A DNA stretch of 56,935 nucleotides from CAKRJP01 sp963658085 (GCA_963658085.1 CAVKOU010000012.1:1-56935), one strand, 5' to 3'. Counted from the stretch's first letter, positions 1-8,660 are shown. Numbers and translations: made by a program. Notes: generated by a model from the sequence alone, not told the origin.

Positions 1-232
1 TTAGATGCCGGATATATTAAAGGAATAACAGATTTGATTTCGTAGCATACCACTACAGAGAGGACTTCCGTTTGAAGTAAAAATACCATCTGCCAGACCT
101 GTTGACATCAGCACATTATCAGAAGCAGAGTTCAATGAAGAATTGGAGAAAGGATATGTGGAAATGCAGACTGGACGGACAAAAAATGCGAAGAAAGCCT
201 TTGCTGACATTCGCAAGGATTATGGCTTATGA
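1..232 (+). pseudogene. RelB/DinJ-type antitoxin, frameshifted remnant cut by the window edge
   Basis: The frame that ends in TGA at 230-232 is open from about position 38 and reads like the C-terminal half of a RelB/DinJ antitoxin (start FRSIPLQRGLPFEVKIP, then an acidic/basic helix ending in DYGL). An in-frame TGA at 35-37 blocks it upstream. The preceding sequence looks like the family only in another frame (GITDLI, 25-42), so a small insertion or deletion near 38-43 is likely. The stop overlaps the toxin start as ATGA (229-232), the usual antitoxin-toxin coupling. The N-terminal DNA-binding part lies outside the window or is lost. Family assignment is by pattern recognition. Confidence 0.6.
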
Positions 233-450
233 TATATGAAGTAGAAGTATCCGAACAGGCTGACAGTGATTTGAGAGGAATTTTTGAATATATTGCTTTT
301 GAATTACAATCGCCGGAAAATGCAAGCGGACAACTTGACCGTCTGGAAGAACAGATATTAAGTCTGGATACGATGCCAGAGCGTTATCGAAAATATGAAA
401 AAGAACCGTGGAAAAGTCGTGGACTTCGTGTATTACCAGTAGACAATTGA
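229..450 (+). CDS. RelE/ParE-type toxin, C-terminally truncated
   Basis: A 73-residue protein beginning MIYEVEVSEQADSDL, typical of RelE/ParE mRNA-interferase or gyrase-poison toxins, which act in the cytoplasm. The middle (SLDTMPERYRKYEKEPW) and the strand RGLRVLPVDN match the family. Full-length relatives run to about 100 residues and continue after VDN into two more strands with an arginine-rich motif. Here a TGA follows VDN directly and a terminator begins four bases later. The last strands, where catalytic residues normally lie, are missing, so the product is probably inactive. It overlaps the broken antitoxin by four bases. Confidence 0.6.
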   Translation: MIYEVEVSEQADSDLRGIFEYIAFELQSPENASGQLDRLEEQILSLDTMPERYRKYEKEPWKSRGLRVLPVDN

Positions 451-453
451 TTT

Positions 454-488
454 AAAGCAGTCTTTCATTTATGATCGACTGCTTTTTT
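454..488 (+). terminator. Rho-independent terminator after the toxin gene
   Basis: AAAGCAGTC (454-462) pairs with GACTGCTTT (477-485) and is followed by a T run to 488. It directly follows the truncated toxin. Confidence 0.7.
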
Positions 489-503
489 CATACTCAAAAT
501 TAA

Positions 504-692
504 AAAGAAAGGACTGAATTGTTACCAAAGGTATCTGCTCACATTATGCGACATACGGCTTGTACCAGAATGGCAGAAAAGAGAATAGACGTAAAAGTTC
601 TTCAATATACTATGGGACACGCCCACAAATCAAGAAAAAGTTTTGCAAACCCCGTAAAATCAAGGTTTGCAAAAAAAATCTCAAAAAATTAG
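504..692 (+). pseudogene. Tyrosine recombinase (integrase) catalytic-domain remnant
   Basis: The frame open from 504 to the TAG at 690-692 includes LPKVSAHIMRHTACTRMAEK, then DVKVLQYTMGHA. This is the C-terminal box of Tn916-type tyrosine integrases: H-x-x-R, then G-H after 'LQ'. After GHA the sequence turns to unrelated lysine/serine-rich residues and the nucleophilic tyrosine is absent. No integrase N-terminus is present upstream. With the broken toxin-antitoxin pair this points to the eroded edge of an integrated element. Confidence 0.7.
642..673. repeat. 10-bp inverted repeat beside the integrase remnant
   Basis: TTTGCAAACC (642-651) and GGTTTGCAAA (664-673) are perfect inverted copies separated by 12 bases. 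It could be a weak terminator or a recombination site left by the integrase. No T run follows on the + strand. Confidence 0.4.
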
Positions 693-731
693 CACTCAAC
701 AGTTGACAGTGCTAATAATGCGTGTTATATT
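689..731 (+). promoter_or_regulatory. CIRCE operator (HrcA) overlapping the hsp20 promoter
   Basis: TTAGCACTC (689-697), a 9-base spacer, and CAGTGCTAA (707-715) differ from the consensus TTAGCACTC-N9-GAGTGCTAA at one base. The -35 TTGACA (703-708) lies inside the operator, and the -10 TATATT (726-731) follows after 17 bases. HrcA binding here would block the promoter and be relieved by heat. Confidence 0.9.
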
Positions 732-765
732 ACATGTAGAACAAAAAAGAAAGGAGACATGACTT

Positions 766-1206
766 ATGATGATGCCTAGTATTTTTGGAGAAAGTTTATT
801 TGATGATTTTGGATTCCCTACATTCTCGAATGTAAGCAAGGAATTATATGGAAAGAATGCGAAGAACCTGATGATGACCGATGTGAAAGAGGTGGAGAAA
901 GGTTACGAAGTAGATATTGAGCTGCCGGGATTTGACAAGCAGGATATCAAGATGCAGTTGAAGGACGGTATGCTTACCGTATATGCAACCAAGGGAACCG
1001 ACAAGAAGGAAGAAGAGAAGGATAAGAAATTTATCCGAAGAGAGCGTTTCTCAGGAAGCGTCAGCAGAAGCTTCAATGTTGGAGATCACGTTACAGAGCA
1101 GGATATCCATCCGAAGTATGAGAACGGAATTTTGTCCTTTGTAATTCCAAAAGAGGAAGCGAAGCCTGTAGAAGAGAAGAATCATTATATAACCATTGAA
1201 GGTTAA
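766..1206 (+). CDS. Small heat-shock protein, Hsp20/alpha-crystallin family
   Basis: A 146-residue ATP-independent holdase that keeps unfolding cytoplasmic proteins soluble. The alpha-crystallin domain runs from about residue 38 (MMTDVKEVEKGYEVDIELPGF) to 140, with the conserved ENGILSFVIPK stretch near the C-terminus. A short hydrophobic N-terminal arm (FGESLFDDFGFP) precedes it. Three ATG codons lie in a row (766, 769, 772); the first is best spaced from AAGGAG at 751-756. It is the first gene of a heat-shock block and follows a CIRCE-controlled promoter. A strong hairpin after it may limit read-through into the cochaperone gene. Confidence 0.93.
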   Translation: MMMPSIFGESLFDDFGFPTFSNVSKELYGKNAKNLMMTDVKEVEKGYEVDIELPGFDKQDIKMQLKDGMLTVYATKGTDKKEEEKDKKFIRRERFSGSVSRSFNVGDHVTEQDIHPKYENGILSFVIPKEEAKPVEEKNHYITIEG

Positions 1207-1226
1207 CCTTAAATACATTTCACAAA

Positions 1227-1260
1227 ATTCCCCGCAGGCTGTGAGTCTGCGGGGAATCTT
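1227..1260 (+). terminator. GC-rich hairpin after hsp20
   Basis: ATTCCCCGCAG (1227-1237) pairs perfectly with CTGCGGGGAAT (1247-1257). Only a short CTT follows, so it may attenuate or stabilise the mRNA rather than terminate fully. Confidence 0.65.
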
Positions 1261-1301
1261 GATTGAGGGAATGATAAGGAATATTGTAAAGGAGGGATTG
1301 G

Positions 1302-2369
1302 ATGGCAACCAAAAGAGACTATTATGAAATTCTTGGAGTAGACAAACATGCAGACAGTCAAGCTATAAAAAAAGCTTATCGAAAATTAGCAAAACAATTC
1401 CATCCGGATACCAATCGGGATAACCCTCAGGCAGAAGAGAAATTTAAAGAAGCCACAGAAGCCTATAATATTTTAAGTGATCCAGAAAAGAGAAAATTAT
1501 ATGACCGGTATGGTCATAATGCACCTTTTGAATCAAATGGTGGAGGTACTTATGGAGGACCGCAGGGAGGAACCTATACTTACAGCGATCCTAATGGTAA
1601 TTTTCATCAATACTATTATGAAGGAGACATGGGAGACTTTGATGACATTCTAAAGAATATCTTCCAGGGATTCAGTAGCGGAAGCGACTTTGGAAGTGGA
1701 AGTGGTTTCGGTGGCAGAAGCGGCTTTGGAAGTGGAAGCAGTTTTGGTGGCGGAAGCAGGAATCGAAGTGGATTTAGAGGCGATAGCCGTGGATTTTCCG
1801 GTTCCGGAGGTTTTTCAAGAGACGGAGCAGATATTCGGGCAGACCTTCATGTAACCTTCGACGAAGCAGCTTTTGGGGGAGATAAGACGGTAAGGCTTTC
1901 AGATCCGGAGACAGGAGGAACCAAAACTTATCAGGTGCACATTCCGGCAGGAATTGATACAGGAAAGAGTATCCGCTTAAAAGGAAAGGGAATGTCTGGC
2001 AGTGGCGGCGGCAAAGATGGAGATCTTCTTTTGAAGGTTCAGGTAGCAGAAAAACCAGGATTTGAAAGAAAGGACATGGATGTCTATACTACGGTGCAGA
2101 TTCCTTATACTACCGCGGTGTTGGGAGGAGAAACTGTTGTAAAAACTCTTACAGGAAATGTACTTTGCAAAATTAAACCAGGCACCCAGTCCGGCACAAA
2201 GATCCGACTGCGGGGAAAAGGAATCGTATCGATGAAAAATTCTTCTGTAAAGGGAGATCAGTATGTGACAGTACAGATTCAGGTTCCTACGGATCTTTCA
2301 GAGGAAGCGAAGAGAAAACTTCGGGAATTTGATGATGCAGTAAAGAAAAGTGGAAGAGGAGTTGCATAA
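1302..2369 (+). CDS. DnaJ-like cochaperone (CbpA type, no zinc finger)
   Basis: A 355-residue Hsp40. The N-terminal J domain (residues about 4-70) contains the HPD triad in KQFHPDTNRDN, which stimulates DnaK ATPase. A long G/F/S-rich linker (about 120-175) follows, then the DnaJ C-terminal substrate-binding domain (about 176-345). The four CxxCxGxG zinc-finger repeats of true DnaJ are absent, so this is the CbpA/DnaJ class II type. The start is set by AAAGGAGG at 1287-1294. It lies between hsp20 and clpB, which suggests cooperation with DnaK and ClpB in disaggregation. A main dnaJ is probably elsewhere in the genome. Confidence 0.9.
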   Translation: MATKRDYYEILGVDKHADSQAIKKAYRKLAKQFHPDTNRDNPQAEEKFKEATEAYNILSDPEKRKLYDRYGHNAPFESNGGGTYGGPQGGTYTYSDPNGNFHQYYYEGDMGDFDDILKNIFQGFSSGSDFGSGSGFGGRSGFGSGSSFGGGSRNRSGFRGDSRGFSGSGGFSRDGADIRADLHVTFDEAAFGGDKTVRLSDPETGGTKTYQVHIPAGIDTGKSIRLKGKGMSGSGGGKDGDLLLKVQVAEKPGFERKDMDVYTTVQIPYTTAVLGGETVVKTLTGNVLCKIKPGTQSGTKIRLRGKGIVSMKNSSVKGDQYVTVQIQVPTDLSEEAKRKLREFDDAVKKSGRGVA

Positions 2370-2423
2370 ATTTATAAGGGTAAATGGAAGGTTTTAATAT
2401 AGAATTAAATAAAGACAAATGTA

Positions 2424-2466
2424 TTAGCACTCGACTCTTGACGTGGCTAATAACTGGTAGTACAAT
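2424..2466 (+). promoter_or_regulatory. Degenerate CIRCE-like operator and clpB promoter
   Basis: TTAGCACTC (2424-2432) is a perfect left half-site. After 9 bases the right half is CGTGGCTAA (2442-2450), which keeps only the last five bases of the consensus. The -35 TTGACG (2438-2443) and the -10 TACAAT (2461-2466) are 17 bases apart, the same arrangement as at hsp20. Control by HrcA is inferred. Confidence 0.75.
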
Positions 2467-2516
2467 ACGAAAATGTAAAGAGAAAAATGAATACCCTTGT
2501 GAAAGGAGGCGTGTTT

Positions 2517-5117
2517 ATGAACATTAATAAATTTACTCAAAAGTCACTACAAGCAGTGCAGGATTGTGAGAAAGTTGCACTGGATAATGGAAATCAGGAG
2601 ATTACTCAGGAGCATTTGCTATATGCTCTTTTGACCCAGGATGACAGTCTGATCGCAAAACTTATGGAGAAGATGGGATTAAATTCCAATGCTATTATTT
2701 CCCAGGTAGAGCAGATGATCGGAAAACGTCCAAAGGTACAGGGAGGAAAACAGTATGTAGGACAAGATCTTAATAATGCTTTGATTTATGCGGAGGATGA
2801 GGCCAAACAGATGGGAGATGAATACGTCTCTGTAGAGCATCTTTTCCTCGCTATGATGAAATATGCAAGTAAAGAGATCAAGGCATTTCTTAGAGAAAAT
2901 GGAATTAGTCGAGAGGGATTTTTGCAGGCGCTCTCCACTGTCCGTGGAAATCAGAGAGTGACCAGTGATAATCCGGAAGCTACCTATGATACCTTGAATA
3001 AATATGGTATCGATCTGGTGGAGCGAGCGAGAGATCAGAAACTGGATCCTGTCATCGGTCGTGATACAGAGATACGAAATGTGGTTCGAATCTTATCAAG
3101 AAAGACTAAAAATAATCCGGTTTTAATTGGTGAACCCGGCGTTGGTAAGACGGCGGTTGTAGAGGGGTTAGCCCAGCGTATTGTAAGCGGCGATGTGCCG
3201 GAGGGATTGAAAGACAAGACGATTTTCTCCCTGGATATGGGTGCTTTGGTAGCCGGAGCGAAGTATCGTGGAGAATTTGAGGAACGTTTAAAGGCTGTCT
3301 TGGAAGAAGTAAAAAACAGCGAAGGTAAGATTATTCTGTTCATCGATGAGCTTCATACCATTGTAGGTGCCGGCAAGTCCGACGGAGCGATGGATGCAGG
3401 AAATATGTTAAAGCCTATGTTAGCGAGAGGAGAGCTTCACTGTATCGGTGCTACTACCTTGGATGAATATCGTCAGTATATTGAAAAGGATGCGGCTCTG
3501 GAGCGTCGTTTCCAGCCGGTAATGGTGGATGAGCCTACGGTGGAAGATGCTATTTCCATTCTTCGTGGTTTGAAAGAGAGATACGAAGTATTCCACGGCG
3601 TAAAGATTACAGACAGCGCCTTGGTGGCAGCGGCAACTTTATCAGATCGTTATATTTCCGATCGTTTCCTTCCGGATAAGGCCATTGACCTGGTGGATGA
3701 GGCCTGTGCCCTGATTAAGACAGAGTTAGATTCTATGCCTACAGAACTGGATGAGTTAAATCGAAAGATCATGCAGTTAGAGATCGAGGAGGCTGCTCTT
3801 AAGAAAGAAGAAGACAGACTTAGCAAGGAACGTCTGGAAAATCTCCAGAAAGAGCTGGCAGAACTTAAGGATGAATTTGCCGGAAAGAAAGCGCAGTGGG
3901 ACAATGAGAAGGTAGAAGTGGAACGGGTTCAGAAAATCCGGGAAGAAATTGAGCAGGTCAACAAACAGATTGAGAAGGCAACCCAGTCCTATAATTTGGA
4001 AGAGGCAGGTAGTCTTAAGTTTGGAAAGCTTCCTGAACTGCAGAAGAAATTAGAGGAAGCTGAGGAAAAAGCCAAAGAACGAGAGTCTGGAAATTCCCTG
4101 GTACATGAAAGTGTAACGGAGGATGAGATTGCAAGAATCGTTTCCAGATGGACAGGAATTCCTGTGGCGAAGCTAAACGAAAGCGAGAGAAATAAAACCT
4201 TGCATCTTGCGGATGAACTTCACAAGCGAGTGGTTGGTCAGGATGAAGGCGTGGAGCTCGTAACAGAAGCGATTATCAGATCCAAGGCCGGAATTAAGGA
4301 TCCTTCAAAGCCAATTGGCTCATTCTTATTCTTAGGACCTACCGGAGTAGGTAAGACAGAGCTTGCAAAAGCCCTGGCAGAGAGCTTGTTTGACGATGAG
4401 AATAACATGGTTCGAATCGATATGAGTGAGTATATGGAGAAATATTCCGTGTCCAGACTGATCGGAGCGCCTCCGGGATATGTAGGATACGACGAAGGCG
4501 GACAGCTGACAGAGGCCGTTCGAAGAAAACCTTATTCCGTCGTACTCTTCGACGAGGTGGAAAAAGCCCATCCCGATGTCTTTAACGTACTGTTACAGGT
4601 ATTAGATGATGGACGAATCACAGATTCTCAGGGAAGAACCGTAGACTTTAAAAATACCATCCTTATTATGACTTCCAACATCGGTTCTCAGTATCTGTTG
4701 GATGGAATTAATGATCAGGGAGAAATAAATGAAGAGTCCAAAGAGGCGGTTATGAACGATCTGCGGGCACACTTCAGGCCAGAATTCTTAAACCGATTGG
4801 ATGAGACCATTATGTTCAAGCCGTTGACCAAGGATAATATTTATCATATCATTGATCTGATGGTGGCAGATGTAAACAAGAGATTGCAGGATCGTGAAGT
4901 GCAAATTTCCCTTACAGAAAATGCGAAAAATTACATAGCTACCTATGGATATGAGCCGAGCTACGGCGCAAGACCATTAAAGAGATATCTCCAGAAACAT
5001 GTGGAGACTCAGGCTGCAAAACTGATGCTGGAGGGCAATGTAGGAGCGGGAGATACCATTCAATTAGATGTGGTAGATGATAAACTTGCCGCTACAGCAG
5101 TCAGGTACGAGGATTAA
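2517..5117 (+). CDS. clpB: ATP-dependent disaggregase ClpB
   Basis: A hexameric AAA+ unfoldase of 866 residues that extracts polypeptides from aggregates together with the DnaK system. It has an N-terminal Clp_N repeat domain, a first AAA+ domain with Walker A GEPGVGKT, a long coiled-coil M domain (about residues 400-520, rich in E/K/L), and a second AAA+ domain with GPTGVGKT and the GYVGYDEGG pore loop. The M domain marks ClpB rather than ClpA or ClpC. ATG 2517 is chosen because AAAGGAGG (2501-2508) precedes it; an in-frame ATG at 2487 would place that site inside the gene. It has its own CIRCE-like promoter. Confidence 0.96.
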   Translation: MNINKFTQKSLQAVQDCEKVALDNGNQEITQEHLLYALLTQDDSLIAKLMEKMGLNSNAIISQVEQMIGKRPKVQGGKQYVGQDLNNALIYAEDEAKQMGDEYVSVEHLFLAMMKYASKEIKAFLRENGISREGFLQALSTVRGNQRVTSDNPEATYDTLNKYGIDLVERARDQKLDPVIGRDTEIRNVVRILSRKTKNNPVLIGEPGVGKTAVVEGLAQRIVSGDVPEGLKDKTIFSLDMGALVAGAKYRGEFEERLKAVLEEVKNSEGKIILFIDELHTIVGAGKSDGAMDAGNMLKPMLARGELHCIGATTLDEYRQYIEKDAALERRFQPVMVDEPTVEDAISILRGLKERYEVFHGVKITDSALVAAATLSDRYISDRFLPDKAIDLVDEACALIKTELDSMPTELDELNRKIMQLEIEEAALKKEEDRLSKERLENLQKELAELKDEFAGKKAQWDNEKVEVERVQKIREEIEQVNKQIEKATQSYNLEEAGSLKFGKLPELQKKLEEAEEKAKERESGNSLVHESVTEDEIARIVSRWTGIPVAKLNESERNKTLHLADELHKRVVGQDEGVELVTEAIIRSKAGIKDPSKPIGSFLFLGPTGVGKTELAKALAESLFDDENNMVRIDMSEYMEKYSVSRLIGAPPGYVGYDEGGQLTEAVRRKPYSVVLFDEVEKAHPDVFNVLLQVLDDGRITDSQGRTVDFKNTILIMTSNIGSQYLLDGINDQGEINEESKEAVMNDLRAHFRPEFLNRLDETIMFKPLTKDNIYHIIDLMVADVNKRLQDREVQISLTENAKNYIATYGYEPSYGARPLKRYLQKHVETQAAKLMLEGNVGAGDTIQLDVVDDKLAATAVRYED

Positions 5118-5181
5118 AAATAATAAAAACTACGGTCTCTAGTTGACAATTCCCAGACAAAAAGAATATCATGAATAGTAT

Positions 5182-5233
5182 AAGAGCAGGTGCGAATTAT
5201 ATGTAACATATGGTTTGCGTTTGCTCTTTTTTT
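5182..5233 (+). terminator. Terminator after clpB
   Basis: AAGAGCAGGTGCGAA (5182-5196) pairs with TTTGCGTTTGCTCTT (5214-5228), with a T run to 5233. It ends about 25 bases before the next start codon. Confidence 0.8.
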
Positions 5234-5258
5234 CATGTTTTGTGTAAGGAGGAAATTT

Positions 5259-6131
5259 ATGAATATCAATTGGAAAGAACTGGCTGTTGATATCTTAGTA
5301 GACATTGTGGCGGGAATGATTCTGGCCATTGCCTTATATAATTTTGCCCTGAATGCCAATTTCCCGGTGGCAGGATTCTCCGGAATGGCGATCATTCTTT
5401 ATCATTTATTTAAGATTCCGGTAGGAGCAGGAACATTGCTATTAAATGTTCCGGTGGCGATTTTGTGTTATAAATTTTTGGGAAGGACCTTCTTTTTTAA
5501 GTCTGTAAAGTCCATGGTGATCGGATCCATTCTTATGGATTACGTAGCACCTCTTTTTCCGGTATACGATGGAAGCAGATTCCTGGCGGCGCTGTGCATG
5601 GGAGTTTTAAGTGGTGTGGGATATGCCTTGATTTTTATGAGAGGATCCTCCACAGGAGGACAGGATTTCATATCCATGTCCATCAAAAAAGTAAAACCCC
5701 ATATCACGTTGGGAATTATTACCTTTGTGCTAGACATCTGCACCATTATATTGGGAACCGTATTGGTATTTGAAGATGTAGATGGATTGATTTACGGTAT
5801 CATCGTAACTTATCTCATGGCATGGGTAATGGATCGTATCATGTATGGAATCGATGAGGGAAAGATGACCTTGATCGTTACAGAAAAAGGGCGCGGACAG
5901 GAGATTGCAGATCGCATCGACGAATATTCCGGCCGAGGATCCACTATCATCAAGGGAATCGGAAGTTATACCCAGCAGGATAAAGATATTATCATGTGCG
6001 CATGCAATAATAAGCAGATGTATACGATAAAAAAGATGGTGCATGAAATAGATCCGAGGGCCTTTACTATAATTGTAGAATCCAATGAAGTGGTTGGAGA
6101 AGGTTTCAAAGAAGAACTGGGGGATCTCTAG
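5259..6131 (+). CDS. YitT family membrane protein (DUF161 plus DUF2179)
   Basis: A 290-residue integral membrane protein. The first about 200 residues are hydrophobic, with roughly five or six membrane segments and the family motifs AGFSGMAII and GSSTGGQDF. The last about 80 residues form a soluble DUF2179 domain (ITEKGRG-like start at VTEKGRGQEIADRI). Family members are widespread in Bacillota and their substrate is unknown. ATG 5259 follows AAGGAGG at 5247-5253; an upstream in-frame ATG at 5190 lies inside the clpB terminator and lacks a ribosome site. It stands alone between the clpB terminator and the trp promoter. Confidence 0.88.
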   Translation: MNINWKELAVDILVDIVAGMILAIALYNFALNANFPVAGFSGMAIILYHLFKIPVGAGTLLLNVPVAILCYKFLGRTFFFKSVKSMVIGSILMDYVAPLFPVYDGSRFLAALCMGVLSGVGYALIFMRGSSTGGQDFISMSIKKVKPHITLGIITFVLDICTIILGTVLVFEDVDGLIYGIIVTYLMAWVMDRIMYGIDEGKMTLIVTEKGRGQEIADRIDEYSGRGSTIIKGIGSYTQQDKDIIMCACNNKQMYTIKKMVHEIDPRAFTIIVESNEVVGEGFKEELGDL

Positions 6132-6181
6132 AAAACTTTCAGAAACCTATGGAAAACTCAGAAAAACTGCCGAGAAAACAG

Positions 6182-6210
6182 TTGACAAACCGAAAATAGA
6201 CGCATATACT
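6182..6210 (+). promoter_or_regulatory. trp operon promoter
   Basis: TTGACA (6182-6187), a 17-base spacer and TATACT (6205-6210). It sits just upstream of the T-box leader. Confidence 0.85.
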
Positions 6211-6239
6211 AAAGAAAATTTAACACGTTAGTACATTAA

Positions 6240-6539
6240 ATCGAAGATCAAGAGAAGTAGACTAGAGAATCTGTTCAAAGAGAGTTACCGGTGGTGAGAA
6301 GGTAATAACAAGAGTCCTGGTTGAATGGACTTGAGAGAGTGGCTTGAAATCTAATCAGTATAGATCTAACAGACATAGAGATATGAAATAGAGAGTAGAT
6401 GTCAACGGGAGCCCTATCCGTTATCAACCGGGTATGCATGATAGTGCATAACAGAGAGGTCTATGATTAGACAATTTGGGTGGTACCGCAGAAGAATCAA
6501 AAGCTTTTGTCCCTTTATATGGGGATGAAGGCTTTTTTT
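6240..6539 (+). ncRNA. T-box leader, tryptophan specific (UGG specifier)
   Basis: This leader binds tRNA-Trp and, when the tRNA is uncharged, blocks the terminator and lets trp transcription proceed. Stem I closes by TCAAG (6248-6252) with CTTGA (6330-6334). The specifier loop shows AGTA (6256-6259) on the 5' side and GAA-TGG-A (6323-6329) on the 3' side, so the specifier is TGG at 6326-6328. The conserved T-box TTTGGGTGGTACCGC (6475-6489) carries TGGT for pairing to the tRNA acceptor end. The terminator, AAAAGC... paired with ...GGCTTTT plus a T run, spans 6499-6539. The specifier was derived by aligning to known glycyl leaders from memory. Confidence 0.93.
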
Positions 6540-6636
6540 ATTAAAAAAAATCTAAAAGTATGCCGGACTGTACAATCCATAAACTTACTTACGTTTCAAT
6601 AATATCTAAAAACTATGTACACAAGGAGGACGCACC

Positions 6637-8094
6637 ATGTATCCAGAATGCGACGAAATCTTAGAACTGGCCAAATCTTACGACATTGTACCGGTTTGCA
6701 AAGAGATTTATGCAGATGTTATAACACCGATTACCCTGCTAAGAAAGATTGCAGGTTTAAGCAAACGATACTATTTGCTGGAAAGTATTGAAGGCGGAGA
6801 AAAATGGGGACGCTATTCCTTCTTGGGATTTGATCCCATTATGAGAGTTTACTGTGAAAATGATACGGTGACGATAGAGCAGGATGGTAAAGAGCAGAAG
6901 ATTTCTACCAAAAAACCTTTGGAGGTTTTAAGGGAGATCATGAAAGATTATAAGGCGCCAAGACTTAGTAATCTTCCACCTTTTGCCGGAGGTTTGGTAG
7001 GTTATTTTGCCTATGCCATGATGGGTTATGCAGAGCCGGTATTAAAGATCAAGAAGGGAACCTTTCATGATTATGACCTTATGATGTTTGACAAGGTCAT
7101 TGCCTATGATCATTTAAAACAAAAGATTTGCATCATCGTAAATATGAAGACCGATAAGGTCATGGAAAATTATGGAAAAGCAACGGCTGATATTCAGAGT
7201 ATCATTCATATGATCCGCCAGGCGGAGGTAAAAGAGATTCCTATCTCTGACAGCAAGATTGATTTTACCTGTAATGTTAGCAAAGAAGAATATTGCAAGA
7301 TCATTGAAAAAACCAAGGAGTATATCGTGGACGGGGATATTTTCCAGGCGGTGATCGCAAGACAGTTTAGCAGCCCTTATGAGGGAAGTCTCATCAATCC
7401 CTACCGGGTGCTTCGAACCACCAACCCGTCGCCTTATATGGTATTTATGAAAATCGATGACGATGAACTGATGAGCAGTTCCCCGGAAACCTTGGTGCGA
7501 CTGCAAAATGGGCGACTTACCACTTTCCCGGTGGCAGGGTCAAGACCCAGAGGAAAGACAGAGGAAGAAGATCAGGCTTTGGTGGAAGATCTTCTTGGAG
7601 ATGAAAAAGAACTTTCCGAACACAACATGCTGGTGGATCTTGGAAGAAATGATCTGGGACGAATTTCCAAATTTGATTCCGTGGAAGTTACGGAGTATAT
7701 GATGATTCACAAATATTCCAAGATCATGCATATTTGCTCCCAGGTAGAAAGTAATATCAGGGAGGATTTAGACGGATTGGATGCCATTGAATCGGTACTT
7801 CCTGCAGGCACTCTTTCCGGGGCTCCGAAGATCAGAGCTTGTCAGATCATTGAGGAAATGGAAAGTGAAGAGCGAGGTGTCTACGGCGGTGCTTTAGGAT
7901 ATTTAGACTTTACAGGAAATCTTGACACCTGTATCGCCATTCGCATGGCAGTAAAGAAAAATGGCAGAGTTTACGTGGAAGCCGGCGGTGGAATTGTGGC
8001 TGACAGTATTCCGGAAAATGAATATCAGGAATCTGCAAATAAAGCAGCGGCAGTCATGAATGCAATCAAAAATGCGAAGGAGGTGCTGGACTAA
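6637..8094 (+). CDS. trpE: Anthranilate synthase component I
   Basis: Converts chorismate and ammonia, delivered by TrpG, to anthranilate, the first committed step to tryptophan. It is 485 residues, the usual length. LLES (residues 47-50) is the conserved tryptophan feedback site. The C-terminal chorismate-binding domain contains DGDIFQAV, GSRPRGKTEEED, DLGRNDLGR and AGTLSGAPKIRA. AAGGAGG at about 6623-6629 sets the start. It is the first gene after the tryptophan T-box and its stop overlaps the trpG start by one base, which suggests translational coupling. Confidence 0.97.
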   Translation: MYPECDEILELAKSYDIVPVCKEIYADVITPITLLRKIAGLSKRYYLLESIEGGEKWGRYSFLGFDPIMRVYCENDTVTIEQDGKEQKISTKKPLEVLREIMKDYKAPRLSNLPPFAGGLVGYFAYAMMGYAEPVLKIKKGTFHDYDLMMFDKVIAYDHLKQKICIIVNMKTDKVMENYGKATADIQSIIHMIRQAEVKEIPISDSKIDFTCNVSKEEYCKIIEKTKEYIVDGDIFQAVIARQFSSPYEGSLINPYRVLRTTNPSPYMVFMKIDDDELMSSSPETLVRLQNGRLTTFPVAGSRPRGKTEEEDQALVEDLLGDEKELSEHNMLVDLGRNDLGRISKFDSVEVTEYMMIHKYSKIMHICSQVESNIREDLDGLDAIESVLPAGTLSGAPKIRACQIIEEMESEERGVYGGALGYLDFTGNLDTCIAIRMAVKKNGRVYVEAGGGIVADSIPENEYQESANKAAAVMNAIKNAKEVLD

Positions 8095-8660
8095 TGGTAC
8101 TTTTAATTGATAATTACGACAGTTTTTCTTATAACCTGGTACAGCTGGCCGGTAGCATTGAACCGGATATACAGGTGGTGCGAAACGACGCTATGACAGT
8201 AGAAGAAATCAAAGCCCTGGCACCGGATCATATTATTTTATCTCCCGGTCCGGGATATCCTAAGGATGCAGGGGTTTGCGAGGAAGTCGTTCAAAAACTA
8301 AAAGGAGAGATTCCTATTTTAGGTGTTTGCTTGGGACATCAGGCGATCTGTGAGGCCTTTGGAGCCACCATAGCAAGAGCTCCAAAGCTGATGCATGGAA
8401 AGAAGTGTTCCATGGATATTAATCCGGAAAGCCTATTGTTTCAGGGCTTAGGAAAAGAGATGGAGGGAGCCAGATATCACTCCCTGGTAGCAGTTCGTGA
8501 GACCCTTCCGGAGGAACTGGAAGTCATTGCGACAGCCCCGGAGGGGGAGATTATGGCGGTACAGCATAAGGAATATCCGGTATATGGATTGCAGTTTCAT
8601 CCGGAATCTATTCTTACCCCTAAGGGACGGATCTTGATGGAGAATTTTTTGAACTTATAG
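8094..8660 (+). CDS. trpG: Anthranilate synthase component II (glutamine amidotransferase)
   Basis: Releases ammonia from glutamine for TrpE. It is 188 residues, a class I glutamine amidotransferase with the nucleophile Cys79 in GVCLGHQA and the catalytic His-x-Glu in QFHPESI near the C-terminus. SPGPGYP forms the oxyanion-side motif. The protein is not fused to TrpD. It starts on the last base of trpE. A dual role as PabA in folate synthesis is possible in organisms with a single copy, but cannot be judged here. Confidence 0.96.
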   Translation: MVLLIDNYDSFSYNLVQLAGSIEPDIQVVRNDAMTVEEIKALAPDHIILSPGPGYPKDAGVCEEVVQKLKGEIPILGVCLGHQAICEAFGATIARAPKLMHGKKCSMDINPESLLFQGLGKEMEGARYHSLVAVRETLPEELEVIATAPEGEIMAVQHKEYPVYGLQFHPESILTPKGRILMENFLNL

